Below, piece by piece: positions 25,648 through 33,333 of a stretch of 64,000 nt of DNA (positions are counted from its first letter, which is position 1; each line of letters begins with the position of its first letter). The DNA lies in contig JAEYOP010000039.1 in assembly GCA_023411575.1 (NCBI GenBank), positions 1 to 64,000 on the forward strand, written 5' to 3'. The position numbers and the translations under genes are program-made. This DNA comes from Bacillota bacterium (GTDB taxonomy: Bacteria; Bacillota; Clostridia; Acetivibrionales; DTU013). The notes under the pieces are model-generated. The model was not told the DNA's origin and searched no databases. It saw only the letters and a list, made by a program, of their open reading frames with translations.

Positions 25648-25675
25648 ATTATATACTTCCGCCGGAATCCATAAA
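25648..25675 (-). promoter_or_regulatory. Putative promoter of the Tad-like gene
   Basis: On the minus strand, TTTATG (25670-25675), a 16-bp spacer and TATAAT (25648-25653). Confidence 0.45.
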
Positions 25676-25751
25676 TAGGCCGGCATATTCAAAAATCGTG
25701 GTACTATGTACCCATGACCAATGGGTGGTTTCTTCCGGCGCGAAGAAGGGG

Positions 25752-25780
25752 TTTACATCCATGACAGAATGGCTTATAAT
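25752..25780 (+). promoter_or_regulatory. sigma-A promoter of the trpS transcript
   Basis: TTTACA at 25752-25757, a 17-bp spacer and TATAAT at 25775-25780; the transcript would begin about 390 nt before trpS. Confidence 0.7.
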
Positions 25781-25784
25781 AATT

Positions 25785-26050
25785 GAAAATACGTTGAAAA
25801 CGATGAACAAGAAGAGTAAATACGGGAAGACATTGCAGAGAGTCGCCGTTGGTGGAAAGGCGATATGGACGCCCGCATTGAATGGACTTGTGAGCGCAGC
25901 CTGAATGTTACAGTAGGAGCTGCCGGGAAACGTACCCGTTATCAAGGCGTCATGTATGTCCGTACATGGATCGAGCGAGCGTTTTACGCTAATTTAGGTG
26001 GTATCGCAGGGGAAACCTCTTGTCCTATTTCAGGGCAAGGGTTTTTTTAT
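25785..26050 (+). promoter_or_regulatory. T-box riboswitch (Trp) of trpS
   Basis: Stem I has an AGAGAG element, a TTGGTGGAAAGGCG-like distal region and a specifier TGG (Trp) at 25883-25885. The T-box sequence AATTTAGGTGGTATCGCA is at 25991-26008. It is followed by a terminator stem AACCTCTTGTCCT/AGGGCAAGGGTT with a T7 run (26014-26048). Uncharged tRNA-Trp should pair with the specifier and with TGGT and prevent termination. This fills most of the gap between the Tad-like gene and trpS. Confidence 0.85.
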
Positions 26051-26112
26051 TTGTGGGGCGTGGCGGGTGCCCACGGATTTTGCCCCGGCGTTTCGAAAGG
26101 AGGTGGTCGGAT

Positions 26113-26286
26113 ATGGAGGATGGCTGGTGGCGCTGCAATTCTGAACTCGAAAGGAAAGAAAAATGGAGGTATTGTCATGGAGAAGAAAAAAAGAATATTG
26201 ACCGGGGAAAGGCCCACGGGCAGGCTTCATATCGGACATTATGCCGGAAGCCTGGCAAACAGGGTAAAGCTGCAGCAGGAATATGA
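26113..26286 (+). CDS. Putative Trp-rich upstream ORF overlapping trpS
   Basis: A 57-codon ORF in a different frame from trpS starts at ATG 26113, 9 nt after an almost perfect Shine-Dalgarno, AAAGGAGGTGG (26096-26106), and ends inside trpS. It begins MEDGWWRCNSELERKEKWRY: two adjacent Trp codons at 26125-26130 and a third at 26164-26166. The third Trp codon shares bases with the trpS Shine-Dalgarno (GGAGG, 26165-26169). This suggests a regulatory peptide whose translation responds to charged tRNA-Trp. It could also be chance; no homologue is claimed. Confidence 0.45.
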   Translation: MEDGWWRCNSELERKEKWRYCHGEEKKNIDRGKAHGQASYRTLCRKPGKQGKAAAGI

Positions 26287-27169
26287 AACGTTTATCATTC
26301 TTGCAGATGTCCAGGCGCTGACGACGCATTTCGAAAGGCCGGAAGTGCTGGAGAGGGCCGTTTATGACGCTGCTCTCGACAATCTTGCCGTAGGGATCGA
26401 CCCTGAGGCGTCTACGTTTTTTATCCAGTCGCTCATCCCTCAAATAGCGGAATTGACGGTGTTTTATTCCATGCTGGTCACCGTGAATGTGTTGAGGCAC
26501 AATCCGACCATTAAAACGGAAGCGGAACAGTATGGCTACAAGGATCTGACCTACGGCTTTCTCGGCTATCCGGTGAGCCAGGCGGCGGATATCACCTTTT
26601 GCAAGGCGGATTTGGTGCCGGTGGGCGAGGACCAGCTTCCGCATATTGAAGTTGCACGAAAGCTGGTAAGGCGCTTCAATTCACTGTATAAACCCGTGCT
26701 CATCGAGCCGGAGGCATTGGTGGGGGACTGCCCGAGGTTGAGGGGCCTGGATGGAAACGCCAAAATGGGGAAAAGCCTGAACAACGCCATTTATCTGTCC
26801 GATCCGGAAGAGGAGGTGACCCGGAAAGTGCGGAGCGCTGTCACGGACCCCGGCCGGGTAACCTTGTCGGATAAGGGGAATCCGGACATCTGCGTTGTCT
26901 ATTCCTATCATAAGGCTTTTAATACGGCGGAATGCGGGAACATCGAAGAAATGTGCAAAAGCGCCGGGATTGGCTGTACAGCTTGCAAAAAGCGGCTGGC
27001 GGCAGTCCTGGACGGATTCCTTTCGCCGGTACGGGAACGGAGAAGGCGGTTCGAAGAAAAAGAGGGCTTTTTGAAAGAGCTTCTGATGGCCGGGACGGAA
27101 AGGGTACGGGATATAGCGGGGCAGACGGTGGAGGAAGTCCGGGATGCCATGGGCATCCGGTATTTTTAG
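26177..27169 (+). CDS. trpS: Tryptophanyl-tRNA synthetase
   Basis: 330 residues, class I synthetase. HIGH motif RLHIGHY near residue 16, KMSKS-type motif NAKMGKSLNN near 199, and the family segments GYPVSQAADI and VPVGEDQLPHIE. It charges tRNA-Trp with tryptophan. The start at 26177 follows GGAGG by 7 nt. The frame is open far upstream only because it reads through the T-box leader. Expression appears to be set by the T-box and possibly by the overlapping Trp-codon ORF. Confidence 0.96.
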   Translation: MEKKKRILTGERPTGRLHIGHYAGSLANRVKLQQEYETFIILADVQALTTHFERPEVLERAVYDAALDNLAVGIDPEASTFFIQSLIPQIAELTVFYSMLVTVNVLRHNPTIKTEAEQYGYKDLTYGFLGYPVSQAADITFCKADLVPVGEDQLPHIEVARKLVRRFNSLYKPVLIEPEALVGDCPRLRGLDGNAKMGKSLNNAIYLSDPEEEVTRKVRSAVTDPGRVTLSDKGNPDICVVYSYHKAFNTAECGNIEEMCKSAGIGCTACKKRLAAVLDGFLSPVRERRRRFEEKEGFLKELLMAGTERVRDIAGQTVEEVRDAMGIRYF

Positions 27170-27266
27170 GCGGGGGACAAGGACACGAGGCGGACATCGT
27201 CCGAGGGATGCCAACCGAGCGCTGTGGCGCATTGCCTGCCGGTTTTAAGGAAGCTCTGTCGTGCGC

Positions 27267-27293
27267 TTGACAATATTTAGCATAAGATATAAT
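27267..27293 (+). promoter_or_regulatory. Promoter abutting the HTH/membrane gene
   Basis: TTGACA (27267-27272), a short 15-bp spacer and TATAAT (27288-27293). The expected start point near 27300 nearly coincides with the start codons at 27297 and 27303, and no Shine-Dalgarno is seen. Confidence 0.55.
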
Positions 27294-27302
27294 ATCATGA
27301 AT

Positions 27303-28502
27303 ATGGAGACAAAATTCACCTTTGGCAGGGTATTGAATATATTTTTCAGTCATATGACGGCGGGCGCCTCCGAGCTTGCTGATCGCTATGTTTACAGAGA
27401 CAGAACGCTCATCTATAAATGGCTGCGCGATAGGGCTTTCCCCTCCAGGCCGCTCATTCCTGATATTATCCGGTTCGCCATGGATAAATCCAGCGAAGCG
27501 ACGCGCCCGATCATCCGGAGCAGGATCAATGAGTGCATTGCCTCCTCGGACCTGTCGCCTGCGCAAAAACAGGAACTCATTCAGGAGGAGGCTTTTCCGG
27601 ATTACCTTTTGAATGTGATCAATGCGCTTGCGGTTTTGTGGAAAAAGGACAAGGGAGGCGGCGCGGAGGAGAACGAATCGGAAGCTGCAAACCTTCCGCC
27701 TGTCACGACGTGTTCGTCGGAGGATGAAAGGCAGGATGTTCCACCGGCGATTTGTGCGGCGCCGCCGGAAGACAGCCCTCAGCCCCCTGCGTGGGACAGT
27801 CCGCATCAGGCTGATCGTGCGATACATATCACATTCTCCTACGAGACGCTGCTCAATATCTTCCTTGCAGCAATAGCATGCGTTGCCGGCGACGGGCTTT
27901 GGGTCGTACTTGCCTGGATGCTGCGCTGGCCCGGGAACGCCTGGATGCGGGGCGGAGGCTTGCCGGCCTTCCTGTGGGGACTTCTCTTTGCGTTCCCCGT
28001 TATGACGCTGGCGCTGCTGCCGCCGCGCGGCGCAGGGTCCCATAGGATCGGGCGGGGCGGCAAGCTGCTGCTGGCAGGAGGCTTTTCAGCCGCTGGCGGC
28101 ACGGCCGGGTTTCTGCTGGCCCAAGCCGGGCTTGGAGAGCTGTTCGCCGGATGGGGCGCCGCTCCTGCCGCGAAAGAAATCCTCCTTGTTTTTATCAGCG
28201 CACTCGTCCTGACCTTTCTTCCGACGCTTGCTTTGCTGGCGTTGCTGCACTTCCCAAAGACCGGAACCGTATCCTTCCTCCTGATGGAGTTCGGCCCCGC
28301 GCTATTGTGCGTTCTGTTTGCCCTTCCGGCAATTCTCGCGGGAGGCCGGTCCGGCGGAACGTTTTGGCTGGGCGGATTTCTTGCGGGCGCGGCTGCGAAG
28401 CTTGCGATGTATCTTTTCGTCCGGCGGGTGCTGAAGGGAGTAATTCCCCGGTTATCCCATGGCCCCGGTTATAACTTGAAAGAAGAGGGCGGATTTCATT
28501 AG
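27303..28502 (+). CDS. Uncharacterised HTH plus multi-pass membrane protein
   Basis: About 399 residues that I do not recognise as a named family. Residues 1-105 are soluble; LADRYVYRDRTLIYKWLRD resembles an XRE-type helix-turn-helix. Residues about 110-175 are a Pro/Glu/Ser-rich linker. The rest has about six hydrophobic helices rich in Ala, Gly and Leu. This layout suggests a membrane-anchored DNA-binding or sensor protein. The ATG at 27297 is an alternative start. No SD precedes either ATG. Its 3' end overlaps the convergent immunity-like gene by 51 bp. Confidence 0.6.
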   Translation: METKFTFGRVLNIFFSHMTAGASELADRYVYRDRTLIYKWLRDRAFPSRPLIPDIIRFAMDKSSEATRPIIRSRINECIASSDLSPAQKQELIQEEAFPDYLLNVINALAVLWKKDKGGGAEENESEAANLPPVTTCSSEDERQDVPPAICAAPPEDSPQPPAWDSPHQADRAIHITFSYETLLNIFLAAIACVAGDGLWVVLAWMLRWPGNAWMRGGGLPAFLWGLLFAFPVMTLALLPPRGAGSHRIGRGGKLLLAGGFSAAGGTAGFLLAQAGLGELFAGWGAAPAAKEILLVFISALVLTFLPTLALLALLHFPKTGTVSFLLMEFGPALLCVLFALPAILAGGRSGGTFWLGGFLAGAAAKLAMYLFVRRVLKGVIPRLSHGPGYNLKEEGGFH

Positions 28503-28976
28503 TTCAATCTGTAGTTCGCGTTCTTCTTTCACTTTGCCAAAATCTTTTGGATACATGAGGTTGGTAATTACTATTGCGTATTCCGAAGCGACTAACGCAT
28601 GCCACCGGACATGGGGTGTTGCTGCAACTTGCCCCATAGCGCGTAATACTTTTGCTTTTATCAGGTTTTTTTCTTCACGGGCAAGACGGTTTATCCTACC
28701 GGCAACTTGCAGTGCATCCTGGAATCTTGCTTCACCATCCTGCCATTTTGTAATAATGGCAAAACACTCTTCAATCGCAGTGGAACGTTCAATTCCGCTG
28801 ATGTTCAAAATATGCTCGGCAAGTAAAAGGGCATATTTAGACATTTCCATATGTGTTTTTAATTCGCTAAGCGTAATCAGTTTATTTTTGAGTTCAGGAA
28901 TATCATCTATTTTTCGAATCAACCCCGAATTAGCATATTCCATAAAGTGAAAGCCATCTTTAATAATTTTACCCAT
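28452..28976 (-). CDS. Putative immunity-type protein (Imm-5-like)
   Basis: 174 residues, almost fully helical, no signal or membrane segment. KIIKDGFHFMEYANSGLIRKIDDIPELK, KTHMEMSKYALLLAEHIL and ATPHVRWHALVASEYAI look like the clostridial 'putative immunity protein' family, which I recall rather than can verify. No toxin gene is next to it. The start at 28976 (MGKIIKD) follows a weak GAGG; the frame extends upstream into a repeat. It overlaps the preceding convergent gene by 51 bp. Confidence 0.55.
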   Translation of the reverse strand: MGKIIKDGFHFMEYANSGLIRKIDDIPELKNKLITLSELKTHMEMSKYALLLAEHILNISGIERSTAIEECFAIITKWQDGEARFQDALQVAGRINRLAREEKNLIKAKVLRAMGQVAATPHVRWHALVASEYAIVITNLMYPKDFGKVKEERELQIELMKSALFFQVITGAMG

Positions 28977-28987
28977 ATATACCTCGC

Positions 28988-29095
28988 AGAGACACGGGGA
29001 CAAGGGGACGGTCTTTGCCATCGCTCATCACCCGAAGATTATTTTACCATCTCATTGTCTGCTGATCAAGACAAAGGAACCGTCCCCGCGTCTCT
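28988..29095. repeat. REP-like inverted sequence
   Basis: AGAGACACGGGGACAAGGGG with GACGGT (28988-29012) and, in opposite orientation, GGAACCGTCCCCGCGTCTCT (29076-29095). GGGGACGGT-type repeats of this kind are common between genes in Firmicutes and are often linked to Y1 (REP-type) transposases; none is present here. Confidence 0.6.
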
Positions 29096-29099
29096 AAAA

Positions 29100-29137
29100 A
29101 AGGGGCTGTAGCATTTTTTAGTTTGCTACAGCCCCTT
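29100..29137. repeat. Perfect 14-bp hairpin
   Basis: AAGGGGCTGTAGCA, a T-rich loop and TGCTACAGCCCCTT. It lies directly beside the REP-like sequence. It could act as a terminator, or it is part of a mobile element remnant. No gene is seen from here to 29209. Confidence 0.6.
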
Positions 29138-29209
29138 GAGCGCATTAGCGTTATTGGTTGTTTGTGGGTCAGGATCCTAATACCTCAGATGTACTCCGCA
29201 AGGAGTGAG

Positions 29210-29296
29210 CTATGGCGACGACCTTGTCACCGTTAGCGTATAGGTCTGCATTTTGGTCCTGTCCTCCGCGGTGACCACGATGGTAATGGTGTTCAC
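29210..29296 (-). pseudogene. C-terminal fragment of a cadherin-like beta-sandwich protein
   Basis: On the minus strand, 28 codons read VNTITIVVTAEDRTKMQTYT followed by LTVTRSSP and a TAG stop. TAED-x-TK-x-TYTLTVTR is typical for the last strands of cadherin-like beta-sandwich domains in large clostridial surface proteins. The remaining gene is absent; the fragment stops where a LytTR stump begins on the other strand. Confidence 0.55.
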
Positions 29297-29298
29297 TC

Positions 29299-29550
29299 TA
29301 TTTGAGCGACGGTCAGCGCCTTGAGGTATCCGGCACCTTAACTGAAATGGAAGAGCTGTTTCTGCGCCAGGAACGGTTTATCAAGCCGCATCGGTCCTAT
29401 ATTGTAAACATGGATTGCATCCGCAGGCTCGACAGGAATGAGATCACGATGCTGAACAATCACAAAATACCGGTATCCAAGAATCTTTCTCATAATGTTA
29501 AGAAAGGCTACATGAATTATTCCTTTCATCGTGGTGGAAAAAATGACTAA
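29299..29550 (+). pseudogene. LytTR DNA-binding domain stump (truncated response regulator)
   Basis: About 83 residues from YLSDGQRLEVSGTLTEMEELF through FIKPHRSYIVNMDCIRRLDRN, matching the C-terminal part of a LytTR domain. The receiver domain and the start of LytTR are missing, and an in-frame TAA lies 15 bp upstream. A TTG at 29302 is available but has no clear SD. It overlaps the start of a GHKL kinase gene, as in intact AgrA/AgrC-like pairs. The protein is probably non-functional, though the DNA-binding domain is nearly complete. Confidence 0.7.
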
Positions 29551-30826
29551 AATTGCTGCGGTCCTCGGCATTACAAGCCTTATTATTTATACCGCCGCGG
29601 CGTTTTTTATTCTGCTGGACATTACAGCCAGGCGCATGAGCAGACAGGCCGTGTTTTTTCTTTTTGCCTTTGCTGCGATTTTGGCGGGTAACCTGTTGAT
29701 ATATCTGCTATGGGACATCAGAATCTATGTAATGCTGTTCCCGTTGATCGCTCATTTCCCGCTGCTTTTCATTTTTTCGGGATTCACAAAATACAGGGGC
29801 TTCAAGCTGATCTTTATTTTTTTGACCGTCATGATATGCGCCTCACCGGTACTGCTGCTGTCCAACACCATATCTTCCTTCTTCCACTTCAAGACCTTCT
29901 CCGGCCCAATCTCAAAACTGCTGCTGAGCGTATTGCTGCTGTTCGTTTTAGGACGCTACTTCAAGCCTTATTTCAAATTCATGCTGGATCATTGTGATAC
30001 GGGGTGGGTATTGTTCAGCACCATTCCGCTGCTGGCCGTTGTTGCGACCTATGTCAACGGTCAGTACAGCTTTCTCTATGATATTGAATCCTGGAACGAA
30101 ACCGTGATGTGGCGGTATTTTATCAGCGCGATGACTTTCCTGTCCTATGTATTAATTCTGAATTATTTCAAGCAGACAAGAGAAAAAATGGAGGCAAAAG
30201 CAACTCTGGAACTGCTGCAGACCCAGTTGGACGGAACGGTGAGGTACATCGGTTCATTGAAAAGCTCTCAGCAGCAAGCCGACATCTATTTTCACGATCT
30301 GCGGCATCATTTTCGGTTAATCTCCGGGTACGCCCTGGGGAAGGACTGCAAATCCATCAACGACTATATCTCCCGAATGGAAAAAAGCATCGAAGCGGCC
30401 GCTCTTCTGGCTTTCTGTAAAAATGACGCCCTGAACCTGATTCTATCTGCTTTTCAATCCAAAGCGGAAGCAGAAGGTATTGCCCTCCGCATCAACATGA
30501 AAATGGCAGACCAGACTCCAATTCCGGACATCGATCTCTGCGCCATTTTTTCAAATGCTCTTGAGAATGCCATAAAGGCAGTCGGGGATATTACAGATGG
30601 CCCTAAGGAAGTAAGCCTTTTCTACCATACAAGAAATGACCAGCTGTTTTTGGAAATAAAAAACCCCTATGAAGGGATTATTGAATTTGAAAATGGCTTT
30701 CCCAAGGCGCCTGATCACAGGGAGGGCATCGGCACAAAAAGCATTGCACTGATCGTTGAAAAGCACGGCGGACTGTATCGCTTTGAGACCGAGAACGGCC
30801 TGTTCATCCTGAATGTTATTTTGTAA
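29543..30826 (+). CDS. GHKL-type sensor histidine kinase (AgrC-like)
   Basis: 427 residues. Six or so membrane helices (about 1-200) form the sensor; a coiled linker and the phosphorylation motif FHDLRHHFRL (about 262-271) follow, then a GHKL ATPase (NALENAIKAV, EGIGTKSI). It belongs to the HPK10 group that senses peptides or cell-surface signals with LytTR regulators. It overlaps the LytTR stump by 8 bp, so its partner regulator is lost locally. The ATG at 29543 has only a weak SD (GGTGG). Confidence 0.82.
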   Translation: MTKIAAVLGITSLIIYTAAAFFILLDITARRMSRQAVFFLFAFAAILAGNLLIYLLWDIRIYVMLFPLIAHFPLLFIFSGFTKYRGFKLIFIFLTVMICASPVLLLSNTISSFFHFKTFSGPISKLLLSVLLLFVLGRYFKPYFKFMLDHCDTGWVLFSTIPLLAVVATYVNGQYSFLYDIESWNETVMWRYFISAMTFLSYVLILNYFKQTREKMEAKATLELLQTQLDGTVRYIGSLKSSQQQADIYFHDLRHHFRLISGYALGKDCKSINDYISRMEKSIEAAALLAFCKNDALNLILSAFQSKAEAEGIALRINMKMADQTPIPDIDLCAIFSNALENAIKAVGDITDGPKEVSLFYHTRNDQLFLEIKNPYEGIIEFENGFPKAPDHREGIGTKSIALIVEKHGGLYRFETENGLFILNVIL

Positions 30827-30866
30827 ATGGAGCAGTGCGGGAGGGAGGCGTTGTTCTTTGATTTGC

Positions 30867-32651
30867 TTAAACGGTTGCCTCATCACTTATCACGGCCTTA
30901 ATTCTACGGACTCCTGCCGATGAGCTTTCTTCTTTTAGAATTTTAAAAGAGCCAAGTTCGTGTGTATTCGAAGCGTGGGGGCCTCCACAGATTTCCCTTG
31001 AATACCCTTCAATAGAATAAACCTTGACGGTTTCACCATATTTTTGGTCGAATACTCCTAGCGCACCTGATAGCTTTGCTTCATCAACGGTCATTTCCCG
31101 GCATTCCACGGGAATACTTTTTGAAATTGCTTCGTTGACTATTTGGGAAATCTTAAGAAGTTCATCATCCGCGAGCTTTCTGTTAAATGAAAAATCAAAA
31201 CGAAGCCGTTCCGGGGTGATATTGCTGCCCCTTTGATAAACCTCATCTCCCAGTACTTGTCTAAGCGCGGCATTCAACAAATGCGTCGCTGTATGCAATC
31301 TCGTCGTTTGATCACTATGGTCCGCAAGACCGCCTTTAAATTTGCCGTCCGTATGGTTCCTGGATTTTTCCTGGTGTTCGAGATAGTTCATTTTGAAGCC
31401 ATCCGTATCTACTGTAATCCCTTTTTCTTTGGCAAGTTCCTCCGTAAATTCAATCGGGAAACCAAAGGTATCATATAACTTAAAAGCCAGTTCTCCGGAC
31501 AAGCTTTCGCCCTCGGAAACGTCATTAAAAAATTGTTCGGCCTTTTTGATTCCTCTGTCAAGCGTAGAGATAAAAGACGAATATTCTTTCTCAACCTGCT
31601 CCTGGATAAATTCTTTATTTGAATTAAGTTCAGGGTATGCAGATGAGTTAACTGAGATAACTGTTTCAACAATTTCAGGCAATATATTATTAACTATACC
31701 CATTTTTCGGATGTATCGGATACTTCTTCTGATAAGCCGCCGGACAATATACCCTTGCTCTGTGTTTGACGGGACAACCCTCTTTGGGTCGCCGATAACA
31801 AATGCCGCAGCTCGCATATGGTCTACAATTATCCGCAAATACCTTATTGTGTCTTCCGAGCGTAAAATGCCGGTTAATTCTTCGATTTTTGATACAATCG
31901 GCTCGAAAAGGTCGGTTTCATAATTGCTCGAAACATTATTATGTACAGCTAAAATGCGTTCAAGACTCATGCCGGTGTCCACATTTTTCTGGCTTAGAAC
32001 AGTGAAATTTCCCTCGCTATCTTTATTGTATTGCATGAATACATTGTTCCATATTTCTACAAAGCGGCCGCAATCACAGAGAGGATCGCAATTATTACTG
32101 CAAGGCACTTTCCCGGTATCAAAAAATATCTCCGTGTCCGGGCCGCATGGTCCGGTTTTACCGGCAGGTCCCCACCAATTTTCTTTCATCCCGCCGTAAA
32201 ATATCTGGCAGTCCTGTAGACCGACGTTTTTCCAGCATTCATAGGCTTCAGTGTCTTTTGGAACCTCTTTATATCCGCCGAAAACAGTAACCGCAAGTTT
32301 GCTTGATGGTATCCCCAATACAGATGTCAAAAACTCGTAACTCATCCTTATGGATTCTTGCTTAAAGTAATCGCCGAGCGACCAATTTCCGAGCATTTCA
32401 AAATAGGTATGATGAAATTCATCCCCCACTTCGTCAATATCGTCTGTTCGGAGGCACTTTTGAACATCAACAAGACGTTTCCCCTGCGGATGCCGTTCCC
32501 CAAGTAAATACGGCACCAGCGGGTGCATTCCTGCCGTTGTGAATAAAACACTCGGATCATTATCGGGGAGTAATGATGCGGACGGGATTTCCTTGTGTCC
32601 TCTTTCTAAAAAATAATTTATAAAAGTTTCGCGCATTTCCTGGGCTTTCAT
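30867..32651 (-). CDS. alaS: Short-form alanyl-tRNA synthetase
   Basis: 594 residues, against about 870-880 in standard AlaRS. It has the class II catalytic core (FFLERGHKEIPSAS, LFTTAGMHPLVPYL, HHTYFEMLGNWSLGDYF), the tRNA-recognition region and the editing domain with zinc ligands HTATH and CGGPH, and stops right after it (FKILKEESSSAGVRRIKAVI). The C-terminal DHHA1/C-Ala domain is absent; the stop is clean, not a frameshift seen in sequence. A T-box leader with an Ala specifier precedes it. The gene is more AT-rich than its surroundings, suggesting a second, acquired copy. Confidence 0.88.
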   Translation of the reverse strand: MKAQEMRETFINYFLERGHKEIPSASLLPDNDPSVLFTTAGMHPLVPYLLGERHPQGKRLVDVQKCLRTDDIDEVGDEFHHTYFEMLGNWSLGDYFKQESIRMSYEFLTSVLGIPSSKLAVTVFGGYKEVPKDTEAYECWKNVGLQDCQIFYGGMKENWWGPAGKTGPCGPDTEIFFDTGKVPCSNNCDPLCDCGRFVEIWNNVFMQYNKDSEGNFTVLSQKNVDTGMSLERILAVHNNVSSNYETDLFEPIVSKIEELTGILRSEDTIRYLRIIVDHMRAAAFVIGDPKRVVPSNTEQGYIVRRLIRRSIRYIRKMGIVNNILPEIVETVISVNSSAYPELNSNKEFIQEQVEKEYSSFISTLDRGIKKAEQFFNDVSEGESLSGELAFKLYDTFGFPIEFTEELAKEKGITVDTDGFKMNYLEHQEKSRNHTDGKFKGGLADHSDQTTRLHTATHLLNAALRQVLGDEVYQRGSNITPERLRFDFSFNRKLADDELLKISQIVNEAISKSIPVECREMTVDEAKLSGALGVFDQKYGETVKVYSIEGYSREICGGPHASNTHELGSFKILKEESSSAGVRRIKAVISDEATV

Positions 32652-32670
32652 GACAATCTCCTTTCAAAAT

Positions 32671-32962
32671 AAAACGCCCTAAGCCAAAAAACTTGACTTA
32701 GGGCGAACAGTACTGTCCGTGTTACCACCTAAATTCGGAGAAAATCCTCCGCTCTTTGCCAACGCAGGTTAAACAACCTATGTTGTATTCCCTTTATACG
32801 GCGGAATCAGATTTTCCGTTGAAATCTACTTAGAAAAGTCTGTTCGATTCACAGCTCCGAGAGGGCTTCCGAATTGCTGTTGTAAAGATTTGCACCAACC
32901 ATCTTCTCTCTGTGACATTAGCAAGACATACTGTTTCTCATCATAGCCTTTGTATTCAATTT
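32671..32962 (-). promoter_or_regulatory. T-box riboswitch (Ala) of the short alaS
   Basis: Read on the minus strand: specifier GCT (32855-32853) within GGAGCTGTGAATCG, T-box sequence TTAGGTGGTAACACGG near 32722-32737, then a terminator CGCCCTAAG/CTTAGGGCG with a T-rich 3' flank (32671-32705). Uncharged tRNA-Ala should allow read-through into alaS. An ORF of 121 codons on this strand runs into this leader and is not a gene. Confidence 0.85.
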
Positions 32963-32967
32963 TTCCC

Positions 32968-32996
32968 AGTATAGCATGTGCACTCACGAAAGTCAA
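32968..32996 (-). promoter_or_regulatory. sigma-A promoter of the alaS T-box transcript
   Basis: On the minus strand, TTGACT (32991-32996), a 17-bp spacer and TATACT (32968-32973). Confidence 0.75.
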
Positions 32997-33095
32997 CGCA
33001 TTATAAATGTACTCGCAGCGGTTGACATTACTGTCATCAAAGATGTGTATCCATCTTCCTTTGTCGGGAGGGTGAACCTTGTACGATATATATTC

Positions 33096-33191
33096 CTCTC
33101 TGCCTGAAAGCAGTGTGGTAAGCTCGCCCGAAAGCAAATAAGCGTTTGAACCGGCAATATAGACATCGCAGTTTTTTTGATGAAGGATCAA
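33096..33191 (-). pseudogene. Fragment of an AAA-type ATPase (DUF4143 group)
   Basis: About 32 codons reading QKNCDVYIAGSNAYLLSGEL then TTLLSGRE match the sensor region VYITGSNAYLLSGELATLLSGR of the AAA ATPases with DUF4143. The frame continues into unrelated sequence and the alaS leader. No upstream Walker A is present. It marks a rearranged junction. On the plus strand, 33192-33333 holds no gene I can recognise. Confidence 0.5.
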
Positions 33192-33333
33192 TTGTCAACG
33201 GCGCTATTGTCAAAGCGGGGTTTGTTGACGACAAGGCAGCCGACTGATAGAATTTGGAGGTATAAGAGGACGGAAGATTATACGGCGGATGTAAAGTACT
33301 TAACGGAAACTTGCAGAAAAGAGGAATTTAAGG

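Noticed and set aside
25865..26176. N-terminal extension of trpS in the same frame
   Set aside because: The extension translates the T-box and its terminator; the SD and the conserved protein start are at 26177.
32826..33095. C-terminal part of the 121-codon minus-strand frame
   Set aside because: It reads through the alaS promoter and T-box stem I, so it is not protein-coding; only the first 32 codons look like a gene remnant.
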